Below, in pieces: positions 34,144-45,297 of a stretch of 64,000 bases of DNA. The stretch covers positions 5,107,879-5,171,878 of the forward strand of contig NC_079977.1 of the NCBI RefSeq assembly GCF_029852145.1. The letters are read 5' to 3'. Each line of letters opens with the position of its first letter. Position 1 is the stretch's first letter. Source of the stretch: Microplitis mediator. Its lineage: Eukaryota > Arthropoda > Insecta > Hymenoptera > Braconidae. The position numbers and the translations under genes are program-made. Below the pieces are notes generated by a model that saw only the letters and a list, made by a program, of their open reading frames with translations, did no database searches and was not told the origin of the DNA.

Positions 34144-35093
34144 GATTGTCGACTAATTTAATATAGCAGGTGCATATTTTTTGGCAGAGGTCCAAGGATG
34201 CTCATTCCTTTTCAAGTATCAGAAAAATCTTCAAAAAATGAATTATGAAGAGATTTTTTTTTGCTATCATAAGATCTGAAAATAAGTATGAAAAATTACT
34301 GTTTAGAAAAAGTTTATCTGTTCCTAAAATTATGGATATTTTAAAATTTTTTCTTTAATATTTCGTTACTCTCGATTTGAATTAACCCTCGTAGATAAAT
34401 TTAAGATACGCGTTGAGAATGATACATTTAAAATTGCTGTACTGTATATAAAACTGTTAAACATGACAAGGAAAAAAATCTAAGATATAAATATAAATCC
34501 AAATCTAAGTGAAATAGTTGATTTTGACTGTTGAGAAACATCAGTACTGCATTTAAACGAAAGCATATAATGCATAAAAAAGTATACGTAAAGCTTGTAT
34601 ATCTAGAAAGCTTGATATATATTTTGAAGACGGCAAAGAGTAAGAAAGAGATAAAATATAGAGGCCAAAAGCCAGTACACAGTGGAATGAGATCCGAAAC
34701 AGCGTGTGCATGGCGCCAGATAAAGGATGACGCGAGGGAGAAGATTTCATGTACATTGTGAAGAATAGACGCGGTGAGGCGTGCGCGTTTACTCGCGTCA
34801 TGAATTAAACGAACGAATCGCAAAATGGAAATTAATCGGCGAGGCCTTTATGCTTCGTGGTATACAAACGATACTACTCACAATTGCCACATCTAACAAA
34901 AGATTTCGTTTACTTAGAAACAAAGGAAAAATTGCTTTACCTAAACTATTTAATACACCGGCCTTTTTCTGTACTCTTTTCATTAACGAAAATTGTTTTA
35001 CAAAATATTTCTTTGTCAGATTTCGCTCCAACTCATGAAATATATGAATATATATAAATACATCCATTGTAAAAAATCGGGAGTAATTACGGA
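34144..35093. other. No gene recognised; dense chance open frames
   Basis: Both strands have several open frames of 60-131 codons between 34428 and 35169, overlapping each other, in a somewhat less AT-rich patch (34650-34860; CGCGAGGGAGAAG, GGCGCCAGATAAAGG). None shows a domain, and mutual overlap argues that most are chance. Confidence 0.35.
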
Positions 35094-35213
35094 CCCGCAC
35101 GGAAAAAGTATATCTGTATATATTCGGGCAAATCTGAATATATACCGCATATATGGGACATATATTCAATTTTGCCCGTATATACCCCGGATATATACTT
35201 TTTTCGTACGGGG
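35094..35213. mobile_element. Minimal CCCGCACGGAAAAA-TIR element
   Basis: CCCGCACGGAAAAAGTATAT pairs with ATATACTTTTTTCGTACGGG. The 120-bp unit iterates ATATATTCGGGCAAA and TTTGCCCGTATATA. It looks like a miniature of the CCCGCATG/GCCCGTATG group. Confidence 0.65.
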
Positions 35214-35240
35214 ATTTTCTTCAAATCCGAGTTCACAATG

Positions 35241-35460
35241 TACCTGAAAATCGGAATGTTTTTCGTGGAACAAAAATTAAAAAAACAAAATGAGAAGTAG
35301 AAAATCAACTGGATCTAGATTTCGAAAATCTTTCGCATAAGTGCTAGTATGTCAGCCGAAAATTGCAGCCGACCCTAATTACCCCTTAAGTCACCTTTAA
35401 GCAGTCGAATTACAAAAAATTTTTCATTTTCGTTGCGCAAAACGTTCCGATCTTCAGGTA
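35241..35460. mobile_element. CTGAAGATCGG palindromic element, full copy
   Basis: TACCTGAAAATCGGAATGTT at the left pairs with AACGTTCCGATCTTCAGGTA at the right, TA to TA. Both arms carry the CAACGAAAATGAAAA motif. About 220 bp. Confidence 0.7.
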
Positions 35461-35804
35461 AATAATTCACTCCGTCACGAAGTTCCTGAGATTTGGAAAA
35501 AATCACTTCGCATATGGAGTAAATAAGGAGTTTGTTTTTCTAGTGGTTATTTCGGAGTGATCTGGATTTCATTTGAATCCGCATTCACTCCGACTCGGAG
35601 TTGATTGAAATAAACTCCATTTAGAAATCCATATATGAAACCCGGATTGAAATGAATTTCACTTCGATCCGGGTTTCAAAATTGTAACAAATGCCCCTTG
35701 GAGTAAATTTTACCCCAGAGGAATTAAATGAATACACAGATATCCGCTCCGCAATTACTCCAGATTTAATCCACGTTCACTCCAAAAATTTTTAACAGTG
35801 TACA
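35461..35804. mobile_element. ACTCCG/CGGAGT-word element, 5'-truncated
   Basis: ACTCC, GGAGT and GATCCGGGTTTCA words recur on both strands (TTCACTCCGTCACG, CATTCACTCCGACTCGG, TTCACTTCGATCCGGG). The right end CAAAAATTTTTAACAGTGTA is TIR-like and resembles that of 1701-2758; the left end abuts the preceding element. Confidence 0.5.
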
Positions 35805-36127
35805 TATATGACATTACATTTAAATTTCAATTAATTTTATGAATCATATAGAGTAGAAGTAGCATTTGTGGCCACTGCTCCATTTTTGGACATTTAAGAC
35901 TTTGTTTTAATTATTGAAAAAGTCTTAGAAAAAATTTGATTGTAATAGTGTTATAAAAGTATCTTCAAATACATTTAAAAAATTAATTATGTCATTGCGG
36001 ATTTAAAAAATTATTTTATTTTCAATTTTTGAGTGGCCAAAACTGGTCCTAAAATCGCCAAAAACGGTACTTCAACTCTCCATTGCAAAAAAAATTGTTG
36101 ACTATTGTCAGAAGTTTAAAAATCATC

Positions 36128-36322
36128 TACCCGAAGATCGGAACGTTTTTCGCGCAACGAAAATGAAAACTATGTAATTTGACTGCTTAAGGGGTAGTTC
36201 GGAGTAGATTGCAATTTTCGGCTGATATATTAGCGCCTATGCGAAACATTTCAAAAATCTAGATCCAGTAGATTTTTCAAATTGCATTTTCGTTCTGCAA
36301 AAAACGTTTCGATCTTCAGATA
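36128..36322. mobile_element. CTGAAGATCGG palindromic element, full copy
   Basis: TACCCGAAGATCGGAACGTT pairs with AACGTTTCGATCTTCAGATA. The middle holds TTTGACTGCTTAAGGGGTAG as in the other copies. About 195 bp. Confidence 0.7.
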
Positions 36323-36841
36323 CATTAAAAATCGTTTAAAAAAAGTTCGTCATTGTGTCACGATTTGAAGTGTAGAATAGCCAACACTTTTTTAACCTTT
36401 TTTCGATGATTTTTTTTTACAAGGCTATATATGGTATATTTTTTAGTACATTTAAAATATCTCATTTCATATTTTTCAATCCACGATACAAATTTTTTGT
36501 AATATCGCTGTTCATAAACTCTTATTACAAATTACACGAAGGAAATATTTCAATATTCGCTAAGTGACGACAAATTTGAAATTTACAATTCATTATACAG
36601 CAACTTCGCCTTATTCCGTGTTGTAATATAAAACAAATTTGCTGCAAAATTAATTAATTTCGAATGAAAATTTTCCATTGCATAAAACTCATTCCAATCG
36701 TAATAACTAAAATTTCTTTTCTTTCGTTTACACATCAGTAAATTTTCAACAAAACAAATTATGATTCATAAAAATTTCAATAATTTCTCTCATTAATAAG
36801 TTTTCACTTTACAGAATTAAGTTAATTAATAAAAATATAAA

Positions 36842-37987
36842 ACACAGTTAGAAATTTAGTGTTACATTCAACACAAATCGTGTGTTGCAAATGGTCTACA
36901 CAAATTTTTGTGTTAATTCAACACAGCGCGTTTGTGTTGATCTTTAACACAAATTTTATGTTAAAAAACCCTTGTTAAATAAAAGTATTAAAAATGATTT
37001 CACATGTTAAACGCCCATAAGAGATAGTATTAAAAAGGATTTGAAGAATTAGAAAGTATTCAAAACGATTAAAAATCAAATCCTTTTTAATACTTTTGAA
37101 TCCTTTTGTTTAATAAGGGAATTGAACACATAAAATCTGTTATTTTGACAGAAAATTTGTGTAAATTTAACAGACTTTTCGTATTAAAACTAACTAATAA
37201 ATATAAGCACACAACCTAACCAACTCAAGTATACTGATCTACCCTTAGTACAACTTATGGCAATTTAGCAAACAATTAGTTCGATTTTCTGTAGCTTTTC
37301 TAAAAAACGGAGCTATGAATTATCCTCCCGTAAAATGAGAATAAAAAATCATTGAACCTGATCATAAAAATATTAAAGTTATCTATGATTATATTTAATT
37401 GTAAATCAATTATAATCCAAGTTTCCTTGCAGACAATGCTGCTAAAATGCTTTGCTTGGTTTTGGTAATGAAGAAACGCGCGGGATCCCATACAAATAAA
37501 AAGAATCGGCCCATTACTGGGTCATGAATGACTGCCAATTTTGAAGCATCAGCCGAAGATCGGCTAAATATCGGATGATAACGGTATGCCAAACATTGGC
37601 CAATCGTGGCAATCAATCATCGGCCAAAGCTTGATATCAAGAGCACTCGATCAAACCGTCGGCCAACGAACGGCGGTTAATTGTGTGCCTTTTTTATAAG
37701 CAAAAAAACGGCTGCCAATGATTTACCATGCACGGGCCAGTATAGTTAGCCATTTATTCGCCAATCATTGCAAACCAGGCATCGGCCGATCTATAGAAAA
37801 ATTTCGAAGCTCGGCGACTTTGTATGGGGACTGTTTAACTAAATAACACAAATTTAACATAAAAAATCAGTTAAAGTAAAATAACACAAACGGTTTGTGT
37901 TGAATTAACAGATTCTGTGTTGAAAATCAACAAAAAATTTAACCAAACAATTTTTTAACACAAATACACAAAATTTCAAACTGTGTA
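36842..37987. mobile_element. ACACAGTT-TIR element filled with AACACA/TGTGTT words
   Basis: ACACAGTTAGAAATTTAGTG at the left pairs with AAATTTCAAACTGTGT at the right (one mismatch in 16). AACACAAAT and ATTTGTGTTGA words recur throughout. It contains a palindromic patch at 37027-37110 (AGTATTAAAAAGGATTT and its inverse) and, at 37487-37828, a CCCATACAAA element. Confidence 0.7.
37487..37828. mobile_element. CCCATACAAA-TIR element, copy B (nested)
   Basis: CCCATACAAATAAAAAGAAT and GGCGACTTTGTATGGG give a perfect 10-bp TIR. The interior is the inverse of copy A at 13197-13539, including the GCACGGGCCAGTATAGTTAG block. No clear target duplication is visible. Confidence 0.75.
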
Positions 37988-38514
37988 TCGTCAATAAATT
38001 TATAAATAAAATAATCTGTAATGATGAATTGAATGCATGAAGCGCGATTACTATACTATTTTTTCATAAATTATATATAAATATGTTCCAACATAGCTCT
38101 ATATACATATATCCCTAGACTGAATGTAATACTAACACATCAATGAACGCTATTTGCATTTCAATAGTTTCGTTAGTGTATGGTTCATTTCATTTTACGA
38201 GTTTGATGAGCACGCGCAGACTCTTCTATACATTCAATAAAAGTAAACTATGAACTAGAAATTCTTTGTAAAAAAAATATTTTATTTATATATATGTCAT
38301 CACTTAAAACTTTATTCCACTTTACTGCTTTAACTCAATCAATTTCATCTCTCGAGAAATTTTTTTTTTTTCCATAAAATTCTTTCATAATTCAAAAAAT
38401 TATTCCTTTTGAAAATATTAAATTTTAATTTGTTTACGTGACTCGAAATCGAAATATAAACTATCTATTAAATATTTATGTTACCGATATAAAAAATAAT
38501 AATTGTATCAGGAT
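37988..38514. other. No feature recognised
   Basis: AT-rich single-copy-looking sequence without open frames, repeats or signals that I can support. Confidence 0.35.
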
Positions 38515-38835
38515 CTATGAGAAGATGATACATTCCTGGCAGCCGCCCTCAAAACGATCAATATGTTCCCTTGGTGGGGGTGAAAGTCGCGCGCGTCTGT
38601 AACGGGGGTTGAATAGAAAGAGAGAGAGTGTTGGCAGAAATTTGCCGTGGCTGGAGAAGATGATAGTGGGGAATCGACCACCCCCATCTGGCTTGTTGGG
38701 GTGTAGTGGTACATAAAGACAGGGGTTGAAAGGGGGTGCGAAACACCGCGACCACACTGTCATGGCGCTGCATGCACTCGTTGGCTAAACGTTACAAGTC
38801 TGTCTAGTCTCGTATTTTCTCGTTCAGTGAATTTT
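38515..38835 (+). promoter_or_regulatory. GC-rich block with initiator, possible promoter
   Basis: About 300 bases of unusually G/C-rich, non-repetitive DNA (GGTGGGGGTGAAAGTCGCGC, a GAGAGAGAG run, CACCGCGACCACACTGTC). It is followed by CGTTCAGTGAATTT at about 38821-38834, containing TCAGT, the common arthropod initiator, and then an AT-rich leader-like stretch. Three overlapping minus-strand open frames (to 82 codons) fall in the block but lack any domain and look composition-driven. Ten kb upstream of the first turtle exon, it is a candidate start region. Confidence 0.3.
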
Positions 38836-40078
38836 TATCTAACCTTAATATACTTGATAACAAAATTTATCAATTCACCCTTAAAACGTTCATATTCATT
38901 TGTATGAATTTATTAAATATATACATAATAAATTTTTTTAATTAACAGTGAGGGCGCGTTAATTAAATAATTAATTATTCCGTAGTATTAATTTAATATT
39001 TATAATTAATAAAAGTGATATAAAAAGTGACTGAAAAAAAATTCTAAAAAAAACTAGTGATTGTCAAATTTATTTTGACATAATTTTGATGTGTCGCGAT
39101 AAAATGACAGGAAGTTTAAATACTGAAATTTGGTTAAAATTTTGAGGAAATTATTTTATTGGAAACAATAAAAAATTTGACGAACAATTTAAAAAAAAAC
39201 ACCACAATTATCAAAAATGTCCTAGCGAAGGCATTAAGTTGAAGTTTATACCCCCAACCCCAGTCACCTGTATCCCATTTTATTATTTAAGTTCAAATTT
39301 TTACAATGTACTAGTATACAGGTAGAAAAAAAAAAGAAAAAACAAGACACGCAGGCGTGCAAACGCTTGAATCCTAGCTTCAAAGTCCTTAATCCCAGGG
39401 TGATCCTTGCCCCGCCCGATCCCTGAATCATCTCACCTTATTATTGCTAGAAAAAAGGTATTAACAGTTGACAAAAAAAAAAAAAAAATAAATAATAGTA
39501 AAAGAGAGTGACAGCCAAAAAACTACAGGTGTAGATATAATACATCAAGAACGGTGACTTTAGAACTTGAATTCATCAGGTTTGTATACCTGTTTTCTAA
39601 GAGTCATTTTTGAATTTTTTTTTGAAGCATGAAAGAATAGTGTGTTGGTTAGATGCTGCACATGGCCTCGTTTCGTTTTGGCACGCCGTTAGTAGTTTAC
39701 ATAGTCTTGTCTGCAACGCCTTCGCCCGGACATAGGTCAGGTTAGTCAGGGTTAGAGTTTTATGAGGGCGCAAGTGCTCTAAACTACTGTATACCTGCTA
39801 CATGGCTTTATTATATTTTGAATTTTAGTATGTACGGTACTTATGGTTACAGTCAAAATTTTCTTATCTATAAATTTTGCTTGCATAGTAACGTCCGTAG
39901 TAATCCGATGACGTGGGAAAATAAGTAGCTAATTTTTTATTGACATATCATTCTGTCGACATTGAATAGTCATGAGGCCTTTAATTACAGTTAGATATAT
40001 AGAGCCAATAAATATAAAAAATGTAGGTAGATATGCAGAAGTAAAGCTCCATTTTGGCCTGTGAATAATTTTGAATAA
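38836..40078. other. No gene recognised
   Basis: A CCTGGGCT-like C-rich patch at 39370-39425 and a poly-A tract at 39471-39489 are the only notable items. No splice pair to the 38.8-kb block is convincing. Confidence 0.3.
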
Positions 40079-40217
40079 TACGCGGAAAAAAAGGATTTTC
40101 TGACACAATAAATTTTTTCTCGCTTCAATAAAATTTTTTCACTGTGAATTGCAAATAAAAATTTTCTTGAGGCAAGAAAACATTTTTTTGTACCAAGAAA
40201 CCCTTTTTTTCTGTGTA
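40079..40217. mobile_element. Short CACAGAAAAA-family element
   Basis: TACGCGGAAAAAAAGGATTT and the right end CAAGAAACCCTTTTTTTCTG then TGTA are inverted partners; the central GTGAATTGCAAATAAAAATT matches 5821 and 16684. About 139 bp. Confidence 0.6.
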
Positions 40218-40814
40218 ATAAAAAAAATTGTTGATGAATTTCAATTATTGGAATTGTAAATAAGTGGATTTTGAAATTTTTTTATCGAAAGTTGAGCGGT
40301 TTATTTTTCAAAATTTTCTAACCGTAGTTGTATATTTATTTTTTATGAGTTCAAATAAAGTAGGCAGTTGAATGAAAAATAGTTGGGAATTTTCAATGTT
40401 TAAAGTCGTTACCAGACTTCGAAAAATGGAAAAACATAGAGCTCGAGTCATGCAAATTTGAATTTATTATTGATGCAGTATCATAGATATATATTCAAAA
40501 CTGGTTTTATAGATATTTAGTTTGGATAAAAAAAAAGTTAATAAAATTTATTACCATTCCTGTATAAGAAAAATTTTTTGAAAATTTTTTTGAAGTGAAT
40601 TTCAAAATCTAGGACAGTAACAAAACTTTTTCTACTTTTATATGAATTTTCTGACATTCGGTTTTCGAAGGGATTCAATTCTAAACATATTTTTGTGTAT
40701 AAAATAAATAGGAAAGACTTGTTCTGAATATTTTTGGAATTTTTTAATAAATCATTTTTTTTTCTCATTTATAAAACGTTGCCAGGCAGATCGGGGTACA
40801 AAAAACGCGTAAAA

Positions 40815-41095
40815 AAATCGTTCCAAAAAATTTCAAAAAAGTTCAATAGATAGAACTTCTAAATTTGATACAGTTTCGAACTTTTAGGTGAACTTTCTTC
40901 GAACTTTTAGACTTTTAATAGTAAAAAATATAGTTGATTTAGAATTATATGTGGCCAAATTTCAAGTCAAAAACGAAAAGGTTTTACAGTTTTCCTTCCC
41001 AAAATAGAGATTTTGGAGATTTTTGAATTTTCCTGGAAGGGAAAGATGTAGACTATAACAGAAAAATAGGCTATCTAGGCGCAAAACATATCCTG
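40815..41095. repeat. Partial AACTTCTAAATTTG-family element
   Basis: AGAACTTCTAAATTTGATAC, GAACTTTTAGACTTTTAATA and ATAGTTGATTTAGAATTATA follow the left half order of 32722-34143. Confidence 0.45.
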
Positions 41096-41109
41096 CATTA
41101 TGAAATGAC

Positions 41110-41748
41110 AACAGAAAATTTCTTTGGATAATTTATATTTTATGATATTTAATATATGTTTAGCATATATATCTTGGTATATTTTATTATATATTGATAT
41201 ATTGTATTGAAAGTAGCATATTTTTTATGTTTTCCAGAATATTGCCAAATATATGGTACTTCATATATTTTTCGTACTATGGTATGTTACATAATAAAAA
41301 CCATGCATTTTAGTTTGTAATTTTCATTTCTATGCTATCGGGCAGCTTTTCAAAAAATATATGTATATAAAGACTATAATTTTCAATATATCGAGAAAAA
41401 TATAACTTCAATATACCGCAAACCATAGATTTAAACATATAAATTCTTCCATATATGACCAATTATATGAGTCGAAATATATATAAATTTTATCATATTA
41501 TACTTTATAAATTACATATATACCATCCATATATGACAAAAATATATTGAGCATTATATAAGATAATATAGGTATATAGAGAAATATAAAACATTATATA
41601 AAAAGAAATATATTATTAAAAATATATAATCCAATATATGTAAAAAACATATATTCATAAATATATATATTTTTGCCGCCATATATTTATCACATATTCA
41701 CCATATATATTTTATACATCTAACAATATATAGCTTTTCCATGCGGGC
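41110..41748. mobile_element. CATATATG-word element, CCCGCATG family (left end decayed)
   Basis: The right end CTTTTCCATGCGGGC matches the family TIR inverted. The interior iterates ATATATG, CATATAT and TATATAAA words as in 27832 and 47370. The left boundary near 41095-41130 (TTATGAAATGACAACAG) is only weakly TIR-like. Confidence 0.5.
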
Positions 41749-44520
41749 ATGACTGACGGAACTGATTTGACTAAATATTTAGTATTTACATTTTCGTAGC
41801 ACATAAATAGGATTAATAGTTACTAGTTTATAATTTAAACGTTGTTTACTAAATCTTAAGTAGAATTAATAACTGGTTAAGAAGCTTAAACTCTTTAAAG
41901 TTGTGTTGCATAACATAGTTTAATCTTCAACTTATTTATTAATGGAATCAACATTTTCGATTAATTTATTGAAAATATAAATTTGTTAATCCTCTTGTTT
42001 GACTACTCTAAATAATGATGTAATAAACTTTTCAAAGGCACATATTTTTTTTACTTCTATTTAAACTTTATTAATTAGTCCGTTAAAAAATGTAGTTACA
42101 TAAATCCCATTTTTTCCGCTTTGAAATTTAACAAATAATTTTTTTTGTTATTTCACTGCATTCATTTGCTTGTCAAATTGACTGACGTTGACAAATAACG
42201 CAACACTAGTTTCCTATAGCAAATATTGTGCGAGGGTAAACAAATTTGTCATTCCTTGCGTGACCACTTTACAAAACGGAAAGGTTTCTAAAGCAACCAG
42301 AAACTATGATTTTGGTTATACTGCATCAGTCTGTAGAATTCAAAGAGGATTTTAAATATAATTTAACTAAAGAAATAAGCAGTAATTTAAATATCTTGGC
42401 TTTGAAATTATTTAATCTTGAAGAAAAGTTTTTAATAGTTATAAAATGATGTAATTATTATTCAGTACAATGGCCCAGTTAGAAAACTACCTTTTCATAA
42501 TTTTGATTGTTGCATTGTTTCTGTATAACTTAAGGAAAATTTAGCTTATTTGTTTTAATTCGCTCAACTTTTGCCAACTTCTTAGTAGTTTTGCTATTTT
42601 TGAGCGGAATTTCGAAACAAAACGAAAATGTTCATAATAATAATATACAAGTACAATGAGGAAGAAAAACTTCTGTAGATTTGTTAATGACAATAATTAT
42701 AACAAAAAAACCTGAAAACTACTCGATTCTGCAGGTTGGCCCCGAAATTTTCCGGTATTTTCGAGCTCTGGAGCTCGTTACAAAAAAAGCTGTCATCAAT
42801 TAGTTCGACAATTGGGATTTTTGTAGAAAAAAACACTTTTTCAAAATTCTATTGACAACGGGTTCTCTTGAACAAATGAACCGATTTTTATGGTTGACGT
42901 GGCATTCGACGCGGCTAATAACGTTTTAGAGCTGAATAGATTTTGGAATAAATCCATCGAGCCCATTAAAAGTTATCCAAACAAAACGCTTTTGAAAAAA
43001 TTATATTTCTGAAATACACTAACGCAAAAAATTAAAGGAACAGGAAAATTTTATAAACTTTTTAGTGATTTTTGCAAGGCTGTAACTTCGTGAAAAATTA
43101 TTGTATGAAGATTTAAAAAAAAAACATTTTATAGCTTGGTCTCTAGTTTTGGTGCATTTTCATCAAATTATTTTAAGAGCTACGGTTATCGCGCTGTATC
43201 TCTGAACATATCGTACTGATTATGCTCAATTTCTCAAAAATTGTTGGAATTAATGAACCGCTTCAAACACTACCTCAAAATCCAAATTAGTTCATCCGTT
43301 CAAAAGTTAAATCTTTTTCATGGATTGCCAGTTTTTAGTTTTTATGAACTCCAACCAAACAAAAAAGATTTGGTTAGTGATTTTCAAGTGTTTTTCTATT
43401 AGAGAATTCAAGGGTAAAAAAAATTGATCAATCGGTCATATATTTTTGGAGTTATTGTGTTTACCGACATCCGTACATATGACGAACATTCAGGTTTTTT
43501 TCACAATTTTTGAATTTTCCAATCATTGTTATTAAAAAATCGACTCAAAATTGTGTTCGTTTTATTCATTAGTAAATTACTTTTCAAATACTACGAATTT
43601 CGTTCTAGTTGAGTATATTTGAACAAGTATAAATATGTTTTTCACGTAAGTAAATCAGCTGAAACCGAGTAAGCGTTAGTAGAACACATCTCATTGGTTC
43701 GCAATTAAGTTGCGCAATTATAACTTTTAAATAATTATGACATTAAGTTTTAAATTGTTTTTCATTCATAAATTATCATTAATTGAAGACAAATTTATCA
43801 ATAATATTTTTTTAAAAATGTATGTATTTAATTTAATGACCTGCTCGGTTATTTCTGAAGAACAATTAATAATTATCAAATACACAGTGATTAAACATAG
43901 ATGTACAAAGTAGTTTAAAAGTTAAGACAATGAGAATGTATAGATTTGTAAAAGTGAACAAGCGTTACCTAACTATGTGTACATATATGCATATGTATAT
44001 ACACCATGCTAAATTATATTGTACTTTATGTATACGGAGAGACAAATAATTGCGCATACTGAGACGAGGAAACTTAGTCGTACATCCAGCAGCCGCAATA
44101 TTGCGGACAAGAATATAGTAGTTAGGTACTGGTACTAGTCTATATATTTGTACTAGTATTATGTAGTTGTGGAGGTTGTAGAGTAGGCTTTCCTTACTAT
44201 CCTTAACTAGTAGTATATACCTGCTATATAACCAGCTTCACGCTACCATACAAAGTAAATTCCGCTTGCAATACTCTGTTCGTTTCTGGAATACGTGAGA
44301 CACTGCATTGTCTTTCTCTCTGTATGCCCGAATTTCTCTCAGGAACTATACTAAGTTCTATGATGCTCAATAAACGTTGTCCATTTGTCTAGCATTTCTA
44401 AATCTCCAATGTATATGTTGTTGTTTTGGTCAATTAACTTTCATGTCAAAGAAACAAATTTTGATTCATTTATCCGATAATTTTATTTCGTGTTATAAAA
44501 TTATGTTAATAATTAATTAA
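41749..44520. other. Mostly unannotated; one shared repeat block
   Basis: 43015-43130 (TACACTAACGCAAAAAATTA, TTTTTGCAAGGCTGTAACTT) matches 10648-10740. 43970-44340 is less AT-rich and looks unique (GAGACGAGGAAACTTAGTCG, CATCCAGCAGCCGCAATATT), with no open frame or recognised signal. I see nothing else to report. Confidence 0.35.
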
Positions 44521-44960
44521 TGTAACGGAATCGAAGTCCACTTCCGTATGACGAAAGGTTGTTTCCTCACCCTTTTAGTTACACGCTGCGGATGCCCCTT
44601 CTCCCCAGAAGACACTTAATCGAAAAATATAATCGAGTGACTAAGGGTGGACATTAACTAAAGGTATGATCGAAAATCTTCATTGCGCGTGGTATCTAAC
44701 CACAGTTACCACGAGTTCGTCCCTCTGTGGGCCATAACAATCCAACCATCTCAGGAATTAAAGAGAATCTGGCCAAAGTGAACTTGGAAGAGACCCCCCG
44801 TGGCACCAGTTCCCTGTACTGGTGAACAGGTTGCATCAGGATACAATAGGGAACCTTGCCTTTATACCCTTAAAAGGGTCTTTTCATTTGTTAACATTCG
44901 GTTTTGAACCAATTGTTGTTCGCTTATTCAGTCCCTAATGAATTTTCTGCTTTTCAAGAC
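44521..44960 (+). mobile_element. Possible solo LTR
   Basis: A compositionally distinct block begins TGTAACGGAATCG, an opening seen in some Ty3/gypsy-type LTRs, and includes TTTATACCCTTAAAAGGGTC (TATA-like) at about 44859-44880 and TTATTCAGTCCC (initiator-like) at about 44927-44938. No matching CA-3' end with a target duplication is identified, and no internal retroelement sequence lies nearby. It may simply be unique sequence. Confidence 0.25.
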
Positions 44961-45297
44961 TTAGATCACTCAAATTTTATAAGACGAATCAAAGTTAGAT
45001 CCATGCTCGCCGTAATATAAATAGATAATTTTAACTACACTACATTCTCAAGGAATGAAAATAAATACAGAAAATTTTTATTGCAATTTATTTACTTCCG
45101 CTGTTTAGAATATGATGAATATTAGGTTGGTATAGTGGAAAATCTTATTATAAATAATATAACAGTACATATATCTAGTACAAATGAGTATAAGACGCGA
45201 GGTGTCAAAATTCGCAGACGAGCATGCCAATATATGAGTTTCTTATATCCCTTGACATTAGATATATATCAAGGTTTCCATATAAAAATGTTTTTGT

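Noticed and set aside
34428..35169. Cluster of 60-131-codon open frames on both strands
   Set aside because: They overlap each other in several frames, have no domain and no start or splice signals; a chance effect of a less AT-rich patch is likelier.
38508..38773. Three overlapping minus-strand open frames in the 38.6-kb GC-rich block
   Set aside because: Three frames open at once suggests low stop-codon density from composition, not coding.
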